DNA from: Dehalococcoidia bacterium
Lineage (GTDB): Bacteria > Chloroflexota > Dehalococcoidia > GIF9 > UBA5620
Reading direction: 5' to 3'
Assembly: GCA_016783225.1 (NCBI GenBank)
Contig: JADHWZ010000143.1
Span: 1-5,384, forward strand
Length of the DNA: 5,384 bases
This document shows, piece after piece, positions 1 to 4,588 of the stretch. The notes beneath the pieces are model-generated. The model was not told the DNA's origin, searched no databases, and saw nothing but the letters and a program-made list of their open reading frames with translations. A program made the translations under genes and the position numbers. The stretch's first letter is position 1. Each line of letters begins with the position of its first letter.

Positions 1-127
1 TGGCTTGCCGCTCATCAAGCATCTTAAGCACGGGTTTGTACAAGACTACGCTCAGCAGTGCAAACAGAATTATGAAGTTGATGACGAATGTCACTAACAG
101 CGGTAGATTAATTCCAAGACCTTCCAT
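1..127 (-). CDS. atpF: ATP synthase F0 subunit b, N-terminal part (runs off left edge)
   Basis: The visible 42 codons begin with MEGLGINLPLLVTFVINF and continue through one hydrophobic helix (about residues 7-30) into YKPVLKMLDERQA. A short N-terminus, one membrane anchor and then the KPVLKMLDER start of the dimeric stalk is the pattern of F-type subunit b, which links the a-subunit in the membrane to F1 as the peripheral stator. The ATG at 125-127 follows a GGAG at 132-135 (minus strand). The gene is last in the visible run atpZ-atpB-atpE-small ORF-atpF, the normal position for atpF after atpE. The rest of the protein and the expected F1 genes lie beyond the left edge. Identification rests on the N-terminal pattern plus context. 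Confidence 0.9.
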   Translation of the reverse strand, partial: MEGLGINLPLLVTFVINFIILFALLSVVLYKPVLKMLDERQA

Positions 128-151
128 GCTACTCCATCAGTGTCGTTGTAT

Positions 152-186
152 TTGACTTCCAGGCTGCCGCTGGCAGCACAAGTCAA
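152..186 (-). promoter_or_regulatory. Intercistronic stem-loop overlapping the small ORF stop, ahead of atpF
   Basis: In the transcript direction, TTGACTT (186-180) pairs with AAGTCAA (158-152), and inside it GCTGCC (177-172) pairs with GGCAGC (168-163) around a 3-nt loop. This gives a 7-bp plus a 6-bp stem separated by a small asymmetric internal loop. The outer stem includes the TGA stop of the 35-codon ORF (183-185). No U-tract follows, so it is not a standard intrinsic terminator. By inference it could act as an mRNA processing or stability element that sets the level of c-subunit message relative to atpF, but nothing here proves that role. Confidence 0.6.
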
Positions 187-290
187 CCAGCAATGAACGC
201 AGTGACGAAAAGCCCGGCGAATACAAATAAGCCAATTATCACTACCCCACCATTAATGCCGAATGAAACTGGCAAATCACCATCGTTCAT
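183..290 (-). CDS. Small single-pass membrane protein (35 aa) between atpE and atpF, function unknown
   Basis: The ORF runs ATG at 288-290 to TGA at 183-185 and encodes 35 residues. It starts MNDGDLPVSFGINGG, with an acidic polar head, and is followed by one hydrophobic stretch (about residues 15-34) rich in V, I, F, L and Gly. A strong Shine-Dalgarno, AAGGGAGGAA, ends 7 nt before the ATG (plus-strand 298-305 region), better than most in the window. The ORF is in line with the operon: 26 nt after the atpE stop and 55 nt before the atpF start. It would fill the otherwise unexplained 189-nt gap between those genes. I do not recognise the family. A single-helix small subunit or assembly factor of F0 is an inference from position and topology only. 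Confidence 0.7.
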   Translation of the reverse strand: MNDGDLPVSFGINGGVVIIGLFVFAGLFVTAFIAG

Positions 291-316
291 AGGTCATTCC
301 TCCCTTGCGGTGGAAT

Positions 317-547
317 CTATACTACTATGGCCAGAATTATTGCCGTTATCAGCGCGTAGATTCCGATAGCTTCGGCTAGAGCACCGATCAGGATCATGTT
401 GGTCAAGATTGCCCCCCTGGCTTCAGGGTTACGCCCCAAGGCTTGCATAGCACCGAAGCCAATCAAGCCTAAGGCTAGCCCTGGCCCGAGGAATCCCAAC
501 CCCGCAGTGAGTCCCACTGCCAGCATCTTCATTGCTTCTACTTCCAT
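317..547 (-). CDS. atpE: ATP synthase F0 subunit c (76 aa)
   Basis: This proteolipid forms the ion-driven rotor ring of F0. Its 76 residues fold as the usual hairpin: helix 1 (about 7-36) has Gly-rich packing in GLGFLGPGLALGLIG, the polar loop is GRNPEARG (38-45), and helix 2 (about 47-75) carries the ion-binding carboxylate Glu59 in GALAEAIGIYALI. The Gln and Ser/Thr that accompany Glu in well-studied Na+-type c subunits are replaced by Leu26 and Ala60, which points to H+ coupling (inference). The ATG at 545-547 has AGGAGGAG upstream with about 10 nt spacing. Met6 is an alternative start but has no better site. The gene lies 17 nt after atpB and its length is normal for the family. Confidence 0.96.
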   Translation of the reverse strand: MEVEAMKMLAVGLTAGLGFLGPGLALGLIGFGAMQALGRNPEARGAILTNMILIGALAEAIGIYALITAIILAIVV

Positions 548-564
548 TTGCTATTCTCCTCCTT

Positions 565-1527
565 TCAGTTATGTTCCTCCTCAGCATGGGGAGTTAACGC
601 GACAATGCCGAATACCAAGGTCAGCCCAGCAAAGATGAGGGCCTGGATAAACCCGATAAGCAGTTCCAAGCCGTAGAATGGGAGGGTGGCTATCAAGGGG
701 ACCAAAAAACAGACAACCAGCAGCAGTATCTCGCCGGCTGTCATGTTGCCAAAGAGACGAAAGGTGAAGCTAATGATTCGTATGAAATGGCTGAATACTT
801 CCAGGACACCTACAAATAGATTGATGAAGCCAAACATGATTCCCATGACGGCAGGTCGAATCTTCCCCTTGAACAGACTTGCGACACCATCACGTAATTG
901 GCCAACATTGAAAAAGGTGTTTAGATAACGCCGAAAGCCTACTGAGCGTAGCCCCCAATATTCAATGCAGACAAATGACATTATGGCGATAGAGAGAGGT
1001 ACGTTGACATCAGTACCCGCCGCTCTGAGTAGGGGCACAAAGGTACCGCCATTTTCGGTGACACCTATGGTGCCATAGAAAGGCAAAAGAGCCAGATATG
1101 CATTGGCCAAAACATAGAGAAAGATAGTGGCGACCATCGGGAAAAGAATGCGAGCGTGTTCTCTTCCCGCTGCACCTTCAATGAAATTGAGCAGCGTCTC
1201 TACGACCATTTCGGCCAGGCTCTGGAGCCTGCCTGGAATGAATCTCATTCTACGGGTGCAGGCAAAAAAGAGGCCAACTAATACGACCATGGTAAGCCAG
1301 GAAGCAATGAGAGTATTGGTGATGGTAAAGCCACTAACGTGGAGTACTCCTTCCGAGGGAAGCTTGACATGCGGTTTGGTGACGTTGAGGATGCTGGGGG
1401 TTTCGATACCTAGTATGCTGGAGCCCAATGGACCGACCATTATCCCAGTGAGGAAGAGGGCTAGAAGGACAATACCTACCCAGACCATCAGACTAGTGGA
1501 GCAGCCACAGCCCATCTTGTTAGACAT
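565..1527 (-). CDS. atpB: ATP synthase F0 subunit a (320 aa)
   Basis: Subunit a provides the two ion half-channels next to the c-ring. The diagnostic segment SFTFRLFGNMTAGEILL (about 253-269) contains the essential arginine (Arg257), and the last helix, ELLIGFIQALIFAGLTLVF (about 288-306), is the other conserved block. Several further hydrophobic helices are visible, at about 14-36, 70-90, 127-150, 175-193 and 227-250. Its ATG (1525-1527) overlaps the stop of the preceding gene as TAATG with GGAG close by, so translational coupling is likely. The N-terminus is unusual in having a GCGCS cysteine pair (Cys7, Cys9) just before helix 1. The C-terminus ends in a His/Glu tail (HAEEEHN). At 320 residues it is somewhat longer than the E. 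coli protein, with extra sequence between helices. Confidence 0.97.
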   Translation of the reverse strand: MSNKMGCGCSTSLMVWVGIVLLALFLTGIMVGPLGSSILGIETPSILNVTKPHVKLPSEGVLHVSGFTITNTLIASWLTMVVLVGLFFACTRRMRFIPGRLQSLAEMVVETLLNFIEGAAGREHARILFPMVATIFLYVLANAYLALLPFYGTIGVTENGGTFVPLLRAAGTDVNVPLSIAIMSFVCIEYWGLRSVGFRRYLNTFFNVGQLRDGVASLFKGKIRPAVMGIMFGFINLFVGVLEVFSHFIRIISFTFRLFGNMTAGEILLLVVCFLVPLIATLPFYGLELLIGFIQALIFAGLTLVFGIVALTPHAEEEHN

Positions 1528-1829
1528 TACTCCGGTTCCGTGTCCTTCATTTGCCCTTTTTGCTCAGAGTAGAACTGGCGTAGCATACGGTAAAGACCGT
1601 AAAAGGCAGCTACTGTTCCCAAACCGAATCCAACGAGGGTCAGCAACGGATGGCTGTCGAACTGTTCCGGGCGATCAAGCCAAAAACCAATCACGGTCGG
1701 TATGATAAGGCTCAAAGCTACGTACCAGCCGACTGCAAGAAGAAACCAGAGGGGCCGCATCCATTCCCTGGATGTTGGTTTGTTGGGTTTAACCGGTTGC
1801 ACTATACCGTGCGTTTCCTTTTGAAGCAA
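1527..1829 (-). CDS. atpZ: AtpZ/AtpI-type F0F1 ATP synthase assembly protein (about 100 aa)
   Basis: A short protein with two membrane helices (about 26-50 and 61-83), joined by GFWLDRPEQFDSHP, where the GxWLD pattern followed by a short polar turn is typical of the AtpZ/AtpI family. Members lie directly ahead of atpB and help assemble the c-ring or membrane sector; some have been proposed to move Mg2+/Ca2+. The head (1-24) and tail are polar. The stop overlaps the atpB start (TAATG). The start is uncertain. The longest form uses TTG at 1827-1829, three codons after an in-frame TAA and without a clear ribosome site. GTG (Val10 of this form) has AAGGA about 13 nt upstream, and ATG (Met24) has AGGGA close by. 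The conserved part is intact in the first two. Confidence 0.8.
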   Translation of the reverse strand: MLQKETHGIVQPVKPNKPTSREWMRPLWFLLAVGWYVALSLIIPTVIGFWLDRPEQFDSHPLLTLVGFGLGTVAAFYGLYRMLRQFYSEQKGQMKDTEPE

Positions 1830-1908
1830 GATGACGTGTTAGCCCCATTAACCTTCTTCTCCGAGAAACGAATCCCCAAACGACGGTATTCTTAAGCTAG
1901 CTGCTCAT

Positions 1909-1925
1909 ACACAGAAATCCTGTGT
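1909..1925 (-). other. Small hairpin between the zinc-ribbon gene and atpZ
   Basis: ACACAG and CTGTGT form a 6-bp stem around a 5-nt loop in the 105-nt gap before the ATP synthase genes. The transcript side shows no U-tract after it, so it is at most a weak or attenuating terminator. I saw no convincing promoter in the gap, so read-through from the nuclease promoter into the atp genes remains plausible. Confidence 0.3.
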
Positions 1926-1934
1926 CTCGCCATC

Positions 1935-2276
1935 TCACTTCTGGCTGAAGAGCCTAGCGAAATCTCCGTCAAAATCCCGGAGGACGCTGTGCAAATCTAG
2001 GATGTCGTCGCCGCTGATTGCGCTGGCTTTGGCAGACTCAGTTACCTCCGTTTCGGTAAGGTCAGTGATCGCCTTCGAGGATTTGCCTTCCTTGATAGTA
2101 GCAGCAACCAAAGCCCGACTCTGGCAAGCCGAGCAGGCCACATTTAGAAACCATATGTCGTCTCGGTACCCTAAGACATTGATGTTGGTCGCCTCGTAGC
2201 GCTCTCCACAAACACCGCACTTGATCGTGGACATCAACTTCCTGATGAACCGTTCATTCATCGTCACAGTTCTCAT
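1935..2276 (-). CDS. Small zinc-ribbon protein of unknown function (113 aa or shorter)
   Basis: Two CxxC pairs, CGVC (20-23) and CSAC (48-51), about 25 residues apart, predict a four-cysteine zinc ribbon in the N-terminal half. A polar linker (about 62-90) follows, then an acidic C-terminal segment, DDILDLHSVLRDFDGDFARL (90-109), that may be a helical binding motif. No catalytic motif was recognised. The gene starts only 8 nt after the nuclease stop if the first ATG (2274-2276) is used, but that ATG has no Shine-Dalgarno. The ATG at 2232-2234 (Met15) has AGGA 5 nt upstream and still keeps all four cysteines, so it is a serious alternative start. Tight linkage suggests co-transcription with the nuclease-family gene. 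A nucleic-acid or protein-binding partner role is inference only. Confidence 0.8.
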   Translation of the reverse strand: MRTVTMNERFIRKLMSTIKCGVCGERYEATNINVLGYRDDIWFLNVACSACQSRALVAATIKEGKSSKAITDLTETEVTESAKASAISGDDILDLHSVLRDFDGDFARLFSQK

Positions 2277-2284
2277 CTGCGTGG

Positions 2285-3073
2285 TCAGGACTTGTGCTTG
2301 CCGAGATCATCCAAGTCAAGGGTGTTAATGAAGTCATAGAAAGCCGAGAGCTTCTTCAATTCCTGCTCATCAACCTTACCTTTGCCTTTGCCTTTTGGCG
2401 GTCTAGCATCCGTGTCTGCAGGGATAGGTTTTCCCGTTTCCCGGTCGAGTATGATGCCAGCCTTATCCAAGACCGATTCTTCAACATATATTGGTGTTGT
2501 TGCTCTTACTGCCAAGGCAATCGCGTCACTGGGACGAGAGTCAAGTTTCATCTTGGTGAGTAGCCACTGCTGAGTTGCCTCATCCAAGCGAAATTCGAAT
2601 ATCAAACCATCGCCATTCTCCAACTCGAGGAATCGTTGGTCTGATTCCTGCCATTCACCTGCCACTTTCGCCCTATGTTCCTTGCCTTGCCACACGAAAG
2701 ACAACGATGAGCCTTGACCATATTTCTGATAACTGCCGCTTTCCGTGGGAAACTTCACGTTGGCTGGCATTGGTCCCTCATTGAATTCAAAAATGATCTG
2801 GGCATAGAAGGTATCAGCGCGGAGGTCGTTTACTAGGACTCTGCTAATTGCGGTTCCTGATGCAGATTCAAACGCAAAGATCGCACTCTTTAACAAATCA
2901 TGAGTTAAGGGGCGAGCCATGTCCATATTCTGCAATTTCACTGAGATGGCGTCCGCCTCTGCCGGGCCAATCCATATAGGTAGATAGCGGTCTGATTCCT
3001 TCTCTTTCAGAATCACCACATGCTGATAATTGACCATGCTCACCCGAATGCTATCAATCGTCATCTCTATCAT
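2285..3073 (-). CDS. Bifunctional nuclease (DUF151) family protein with internal insertion (262 aa)
   Basis: The DNase/RNase-type DUF151 domain is recognised from LPIWIGPAEA (31-40), RPLTHDLL (54-61), DTFYAQI (87-93), SRPSDAIALAVR (179-190) and PIYVEESVLDKAG (194-206). Related proteins in Thermotoga and plants are described as nucleases or stress-related factors; activity here is inferred. In ordinary members the FYA strand is followed within a short stretch by the DxRPSDAIALA block. Here about 75 residues (roughly 101-176), rich in aromatic and charged positions, are inserted between them. A Lys/Gly-rich linker (PPKGKGKGK, 225-233) leads to a C-terminal helix-like tail. The start is well supported: GGAGG at 3081-3085 is 7 nt from the ATG, and a promoter lies just upstream. 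It is the first gene of the minus-strand run. Confidence 0.92.
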   Translation of the reverse strand: MIEMTIDSIRVSMVNYQHVVILKEKESDRYLPIWIGPAEADAISVKLQNMDMARPLTHDLLKSAIFAFESASGTAISRVLVNDLRADTFYAQIIFEFNEGPMPANVKFPTESGSYQKYGQGSSLSFVWQGKEHRAKVAGEWQESDQRFLELENGDGLIFEFRLDEATQQWLLTKMKLDSRPSDAIALAVRATTPIYVEESVLDKAGIILDRETGKPIPADTDARPPKGKGKGKVDEQELKKLSAFYDFINTLDLDDLGKHKS

Positions 3074-3106
3074 GACTGTCCCTCCATACTCGTCACCGCA
3101 AAAGTC

Positions 3107-3135
3107 ATTCTACCCTATCAACCTTTGACTGTCAA
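3107..3135 (-). promoter_or_regulatory. Sigma-70-type promoter for the nuclease / zinc-ribbon / atp run
   Basis: On the minus strand a perfect TTGACA (3135-3130) is separated by exactly 17 nt from TAGAAT (3112-3107), five of six matches to the consensus. The expected transcription start near 3100 gives a short leader of about 25-30 nt containing the GGAGG site for the nuclease-family gene. It is the best promoter in the window and may serve the whole minus-strand run if the small hairpin at 1909-1925 does not stop transcription. Confidence 0.85.
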
Positions 3136-3209
3136 TTCGTTTTTACGATGAATTCCGCAATCAGGTCCGTCATGGTTCTTGCAGTCCTCTCTGCTTCTCT
3201 TGGGTTGAT

Positions 3210-3224
3210 TACGGTATTACCGTA
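3210..3224. promoter_or_regulatory. 15-nt palindrome, possible operator
   Basis: TACGGTA-T-TACCGTA is a perfect inverted repeat of 7-bp arms around one central base in an AT-rich stretch, about 75 bp upstream of the -35 box of the minus-strand promoter. On the plus strand it sits between a TTGGGT (3200-3205) and a TATTAT (3223-3228) at 17-nt spacing, which could be a weak promoter. A one-base centre with 7-bp arms fits a dimeric repressor site. The regulator is unknown, and no other copy was noticed in the window. Confidence 0.45.
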
Positions 3225-3265
3225 TTATTGTCAAGCTGACTTGGACTAGCATATGTATCTTGTAT

Positions 3266-3303
3266 TGGCACAGGCACTTAATCACTGGCGAGTGCCTGTG
3301 CCA
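3266..3303. repeat. 13-bp perfect inverted repeat (strong stem-loop)
   Basis: TGGCACAGGCACT (3266-3278) is the exact reverse complement of AGTGCCTGTGCCA (3291-3303), with a 12-nt loop. Such a GC-rich 13-bp stem would form in RNA from either strand. Neither side is followed by a U-tract, so it is not a standard terminator. It lies between two divergent promoters and outside both expected transcripts. It may be a dispersed chromosomal repeat, a protein-binding cruciform or part of an unannotated small RNA. Confidence 0.7.
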
Positions 3304-3371
3304 GGCTAGGAGGGCCACGGCTGCGGCAGCCAATGCACTCGCTAGATATGGCACACTCGCGCTGGCGAGGA
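3288..3371. repeat. Cluster of CACTCGC / GCGAGTG heptamers upstream of the dtd promoter
   Basis: CACTCGC occurs directly at 3336-3342 and 3354-3360 (18-bp period) and inverted as GCGAGTG at 3288-3294. A partial inverted copy, GGCGAG (3364-3369), forms a short CTCGC/GCGAG hairpin with the second direct copy. The cluster ends in the -35 region of the plus-strand promoter, so it could be an activator or repressor binding array. Chance cannot be excluded because the motif is short. Confidence 0.35.
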
Positions 3372-3389
3372 GTCTGAACGTGATATAAT
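3362..3389 (+). promoter_or_regulatory. Extended -10 promoter directed towards dtd
   Basis: A perfect TATAAT (3384-3389) preceded by TGA (3381-3383) makes an extended -10 element. A weak -35 (CTGGCG, 3362-3367, three of six matches) lies at 16-nt spacing. The start of transcription would be near 3396, giving dtd a leader of about 100 nt that contains a short ORF (ATG 3406, 12 codons, GGGAAGGG just upstream) and a small GC hairpin (3464-3476). Confidence 0.6.
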
Positions 3390-3495
3390 GATCGATAGGG
3401 AAGGGATGCAATTTGAGCAGCTTCAGGCTTTCGTCCAACGATGACATTGAGATGGAGCAGGATGGCGGTCGCCGCCTTCTGGAAACGCAGGCACT

Positions 3496-3957
3496 GTGAA
3501 GGCCTTACTGCAGCGAGTTACCCGAGCATCGGTAAGTGTAGGTTGCGAAGTGGTGGGGAAAATCGGCCAGGGTTTGGTCGTCTTCATTGGTGTAGCTCAT
3601 GGAGACACCGAGAGAGATGCCAATTATCTGGCTGACAAAATAGCTAACCTTCGTATCTTCTCTGACGAAGCCAGCAAATTCAATCTCTCGGCGCTGGAAA
3701 CCGGAGGCGAGATTCTGGTTATTAGCCAGTTTACTCTTTTGGCTGATACACGGAAGGGCCGGCGGCCTAGTTTTGTCGAGGCAGCACTGCCGCAGGAGGC
3801 TGAAACTCTGCTTAACCTTTTTGTCGACCGCGTGCGTGACACCGGACTCAAGGTGGAGACAGGACGCTTTCGGCAGCATATGTTGGTGGAAATCCACAAC
3901 GACGGTCCGGTTACCATTGCGCTGGATAGCAGGGACAAAGTTGAGAAAGTCAATTAG
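3496..3957 (+). CDS. dtd: D-aminoacyl-tRNA deacylase (153 aa)
   Basis: DTD hydrolyses D-amino acids (and glycine mischarged on tRNA-Ala) from tRNA, a cytosolic proofreading step in translation. The family signatures are clear: MKALLQRVTRASVSV at the start, NLRIFSDE (51-58), the active-site strand SQFTLLAD (77-84) and the Gly-cisPro loop NDGPVT (135-140) with Gly137 and Pro138. The length of 153 matches the usual 145-155. The start is GTG at 3496-3498 with only a weak AGG upstream, and it matches the family N-terminus exactly. One local oddity is FRQHM (125-129), where E. coli and Bacillus members have FAADM or FGAMM. The gene ends directly at the operator region of the next gene. Confidence 0.97.
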   Translation: MKALLQRVTRASVSVGCEVVGKIGQGLVVFIGVAHGDTERDANYLADKIANLRIFSDEASKFNLSALETGGEILVISQFTLLADTRKGRRPSFVEAALPQEAETLLNLFVDRVRDTGLKVETGRFRQHMLVEIHNDGPVTIALDSRDKVEKVN

Positions 3958-3984
3958 TTGCATTCGCAACCAGTTGCAATTGCA
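3958..3984 (+). promoter_or_regulatory. Operator A upstream of the Fur-family gene
   Basis: Starting at the base after the dtd stop there is an array of TTGC/GCAA half-sites: TTGC (3958), GCAAC (3966), GTTGC (3973) and TTGC (3980). Together they make the dyads TTGC-N4-GCAA, GCAAC-CA-GTTGC and TGCAATTGCA. The core GCAACCAGTTGCA (3966-3978) recurs with one change as GCAACTAGTTGCA at 4497-4509, ahead of the lipoprotein gene. The array overlaps the -35 box of the predicted promoter, as expected for an autorepressor site. Binding by the adjacent Fur-family protein is inference. Confidence 0.65.
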
Positions 3985-4002
3985 CGCGGGTTGTGTTATC
4001 CT
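3974..4002 (+). promoter_or_regulatory. Promoter of the Fur-family gene, overlapping operator A
   Basis: TTGCAA (3974-3979) and TATCCT (3997-4002) are spaced by 17 nt and each match the sigma-70 consensus at four of six positions. The predicted start of transcription, about 4008-4010, is only a few nt before the ATG at 4012. The mRNA may therefore be leaderless or nearly so, which would explain the lack of a Shine-Dalgarno. Confidence 0.45.
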
Positions 4003-4011
4003 CTATTCAGG

Positions 4012-4422
4012 ATGAGCTGCACTGAGGCGCTTCGAGAACAGGGCTATCGGTTAACGCCACAGAGAATGATGGTCATTGAGGCTCTTCACGGTGGTGACGA
4101 GCATATCAGTGCTGAGGAGATCTATGTTCAGGTTCGGGCCAAGTATGCCTATGCCAATATTTCTACGGTTTACCGGACGCTGGAGTTACTGAAGGAACTT
4201 GGCCTGGTTACTGAAATCGCCTTGGGTGACGGGCGTGTCCGGTATCACCCTGCGGAAAAGGGACATCATCATCACCTTGTGTGCCACAAGTGCGGCAGGA
4301 TAGTCGATTTGCCTGAGTCCGCACTAGCTCCATTGGAAGATAGCATACTTCGTGATTACCAGTTTAAGGCTGACTTGAAACATCTGGCTGTTTTCGGCCT
4401 GTGTGCTCCTTGCCAGAAATAA
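4012..4422 (+). CDS. Fur-family metal-responsive transcriptional regulator (136 aa)
   Basis: The N-terminal winged helix includes LTPQRMMVIEAL (14-25), HISAEEIY (31-38) and the recognition-helix region ISTVYRTLELL (50-60). The C-terminal dimerisation domain has KGHHHHLVCHKCGRIVDL (83-100) and LKHLAVFGLCAPC (122-134). Both structural zinc pairs, CHKC (91-94) and CAPC (131-134), are present, as are the His cluster (85-88) and Asp99, which corresponds to the metal-ligand Asp of PerR/Fur-type sites. The metal (Zn, Fe or Mn) cannot be settled from this alone. ATG 4012 is chosen because an upstream in-frame TTG (3958) would lie in the operator and add 18 non-family residues. The gene stands downstream of dtd with its own promoter/operator and upstream of a lipoprotein gene carrying a matching operator. 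Confidence 0.95.
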   Translation: MSCTEALREQGYRLTPQRMMVIEALHGGDEHISAEEIYVQVRAKYAYANISTVYRTLELLKELGLVTEIALGDGRVRYHPAEKGHHHHLVCHKCGRIVDLPESALAPLEDSILRDYQFKADLKHLAVFGLCAPCQK

Positions 4423-4494
4423 CTTGCAGACGGTGTAATGGACTGATGTATGTGTAGGTATGTGACCCTGGTGGGCTTTTATTTTTGACCGGTA

Positions 4495-4520
4495 CTGCAA
4501 CTAGTTGCAGGTGCAACGCG
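4495..4520 (+). promoter_or_regulatory. Operator B upstream of the lipoprotein gene
   Basis: CTGCAACTAGTTGCAG (4495-4510) is a perfect 16-nt palindrome. It is followed by GTGCAACGCG, so that TTGC-N4-GCAA (4505-4516) overlaps it. Site A and site B agree at 12 of 13 bases in the core and again in the downstream TGCA and CGCG. A TTGACC (4485-4490) just upstream could be a -35 box, which would place the palindrome in the spacer, but no good -10 was found. The rest of the 166-nt gap after the regulator gene contains a T-rich run (4477-4486) and no gene. Confidence 0.65.
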
Positions 4521-4588
4521 TGGTAACCAACTGGGAGAAGAGTGGATTTGATGAGAGGAAACTCAAGACTTTTTGTGGGAGGATTTCA

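Larger units (their letters stand above)
3074..3495. other. Divergent intergenic region between the nuclease gene and dtd
   Basis: No convincing gene is present in these 422 bases. They hold the minus-strand promoter for the nuclease gene (3107-3135), a 15-nt palindrome (3210-3224), a 13-bp inverted repeat (3266-3303), several CACTCGC-type heptamers and short GC hairpins (3319-3331, 3464-3476), and a plus-strand extended -10 promoter (3362-3389) ahead of dtd. Two short protein-like peptides in different frames occur just before dtd (around 3388-3498), possibly remnants of an older gene. Each element is listed separately where it can be supported. Confidence 0.7.

Noticed and set aside
1127..1705. 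Plus-strand 192-codon ORF opposite atpB and atpZ
   Set aside because: Shadow of two recognised membrane protein genes; its composition is that of an antisense reading frame.
1830..1934. Possible separate promoter for the ATP synthase genes
   Set aside because: Only poor -35/-10 combinations were found (a TAAGAA-like -10 without a good -35).
3217..3447. Minus-strand ORF of 76 codons with an Ala-rich hydrophobic stretch in the divergent region
   Set aside because: No Shine-Dalgarno, no recognisable family, and it spans the 13-bp inverted repeat, heptamers and the plus-strand promoter; most likely a chance ORF.
3505..3969. Long minus-strand ORF opposite dtd
   Set aside because: Antisense shadow of a clearly recognised dtd gene; the translation has no family features.
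3958..4011. Upstream TTG start extending the Fur-family protein by 18 residues
   Set aside because: The extension does not resemble Fur-family N-termini and its DNA is the operator/promoter region; ATG 4012 fits the family length.
4466..4486. Possible intrinsic terminator after the Fur-family gene (CCC-TGGT-GGG followed by CTTTTATTTTT)
   Set aside because: The T-rich tail is suggestive but the stem is only 3 bp, too weak to call.
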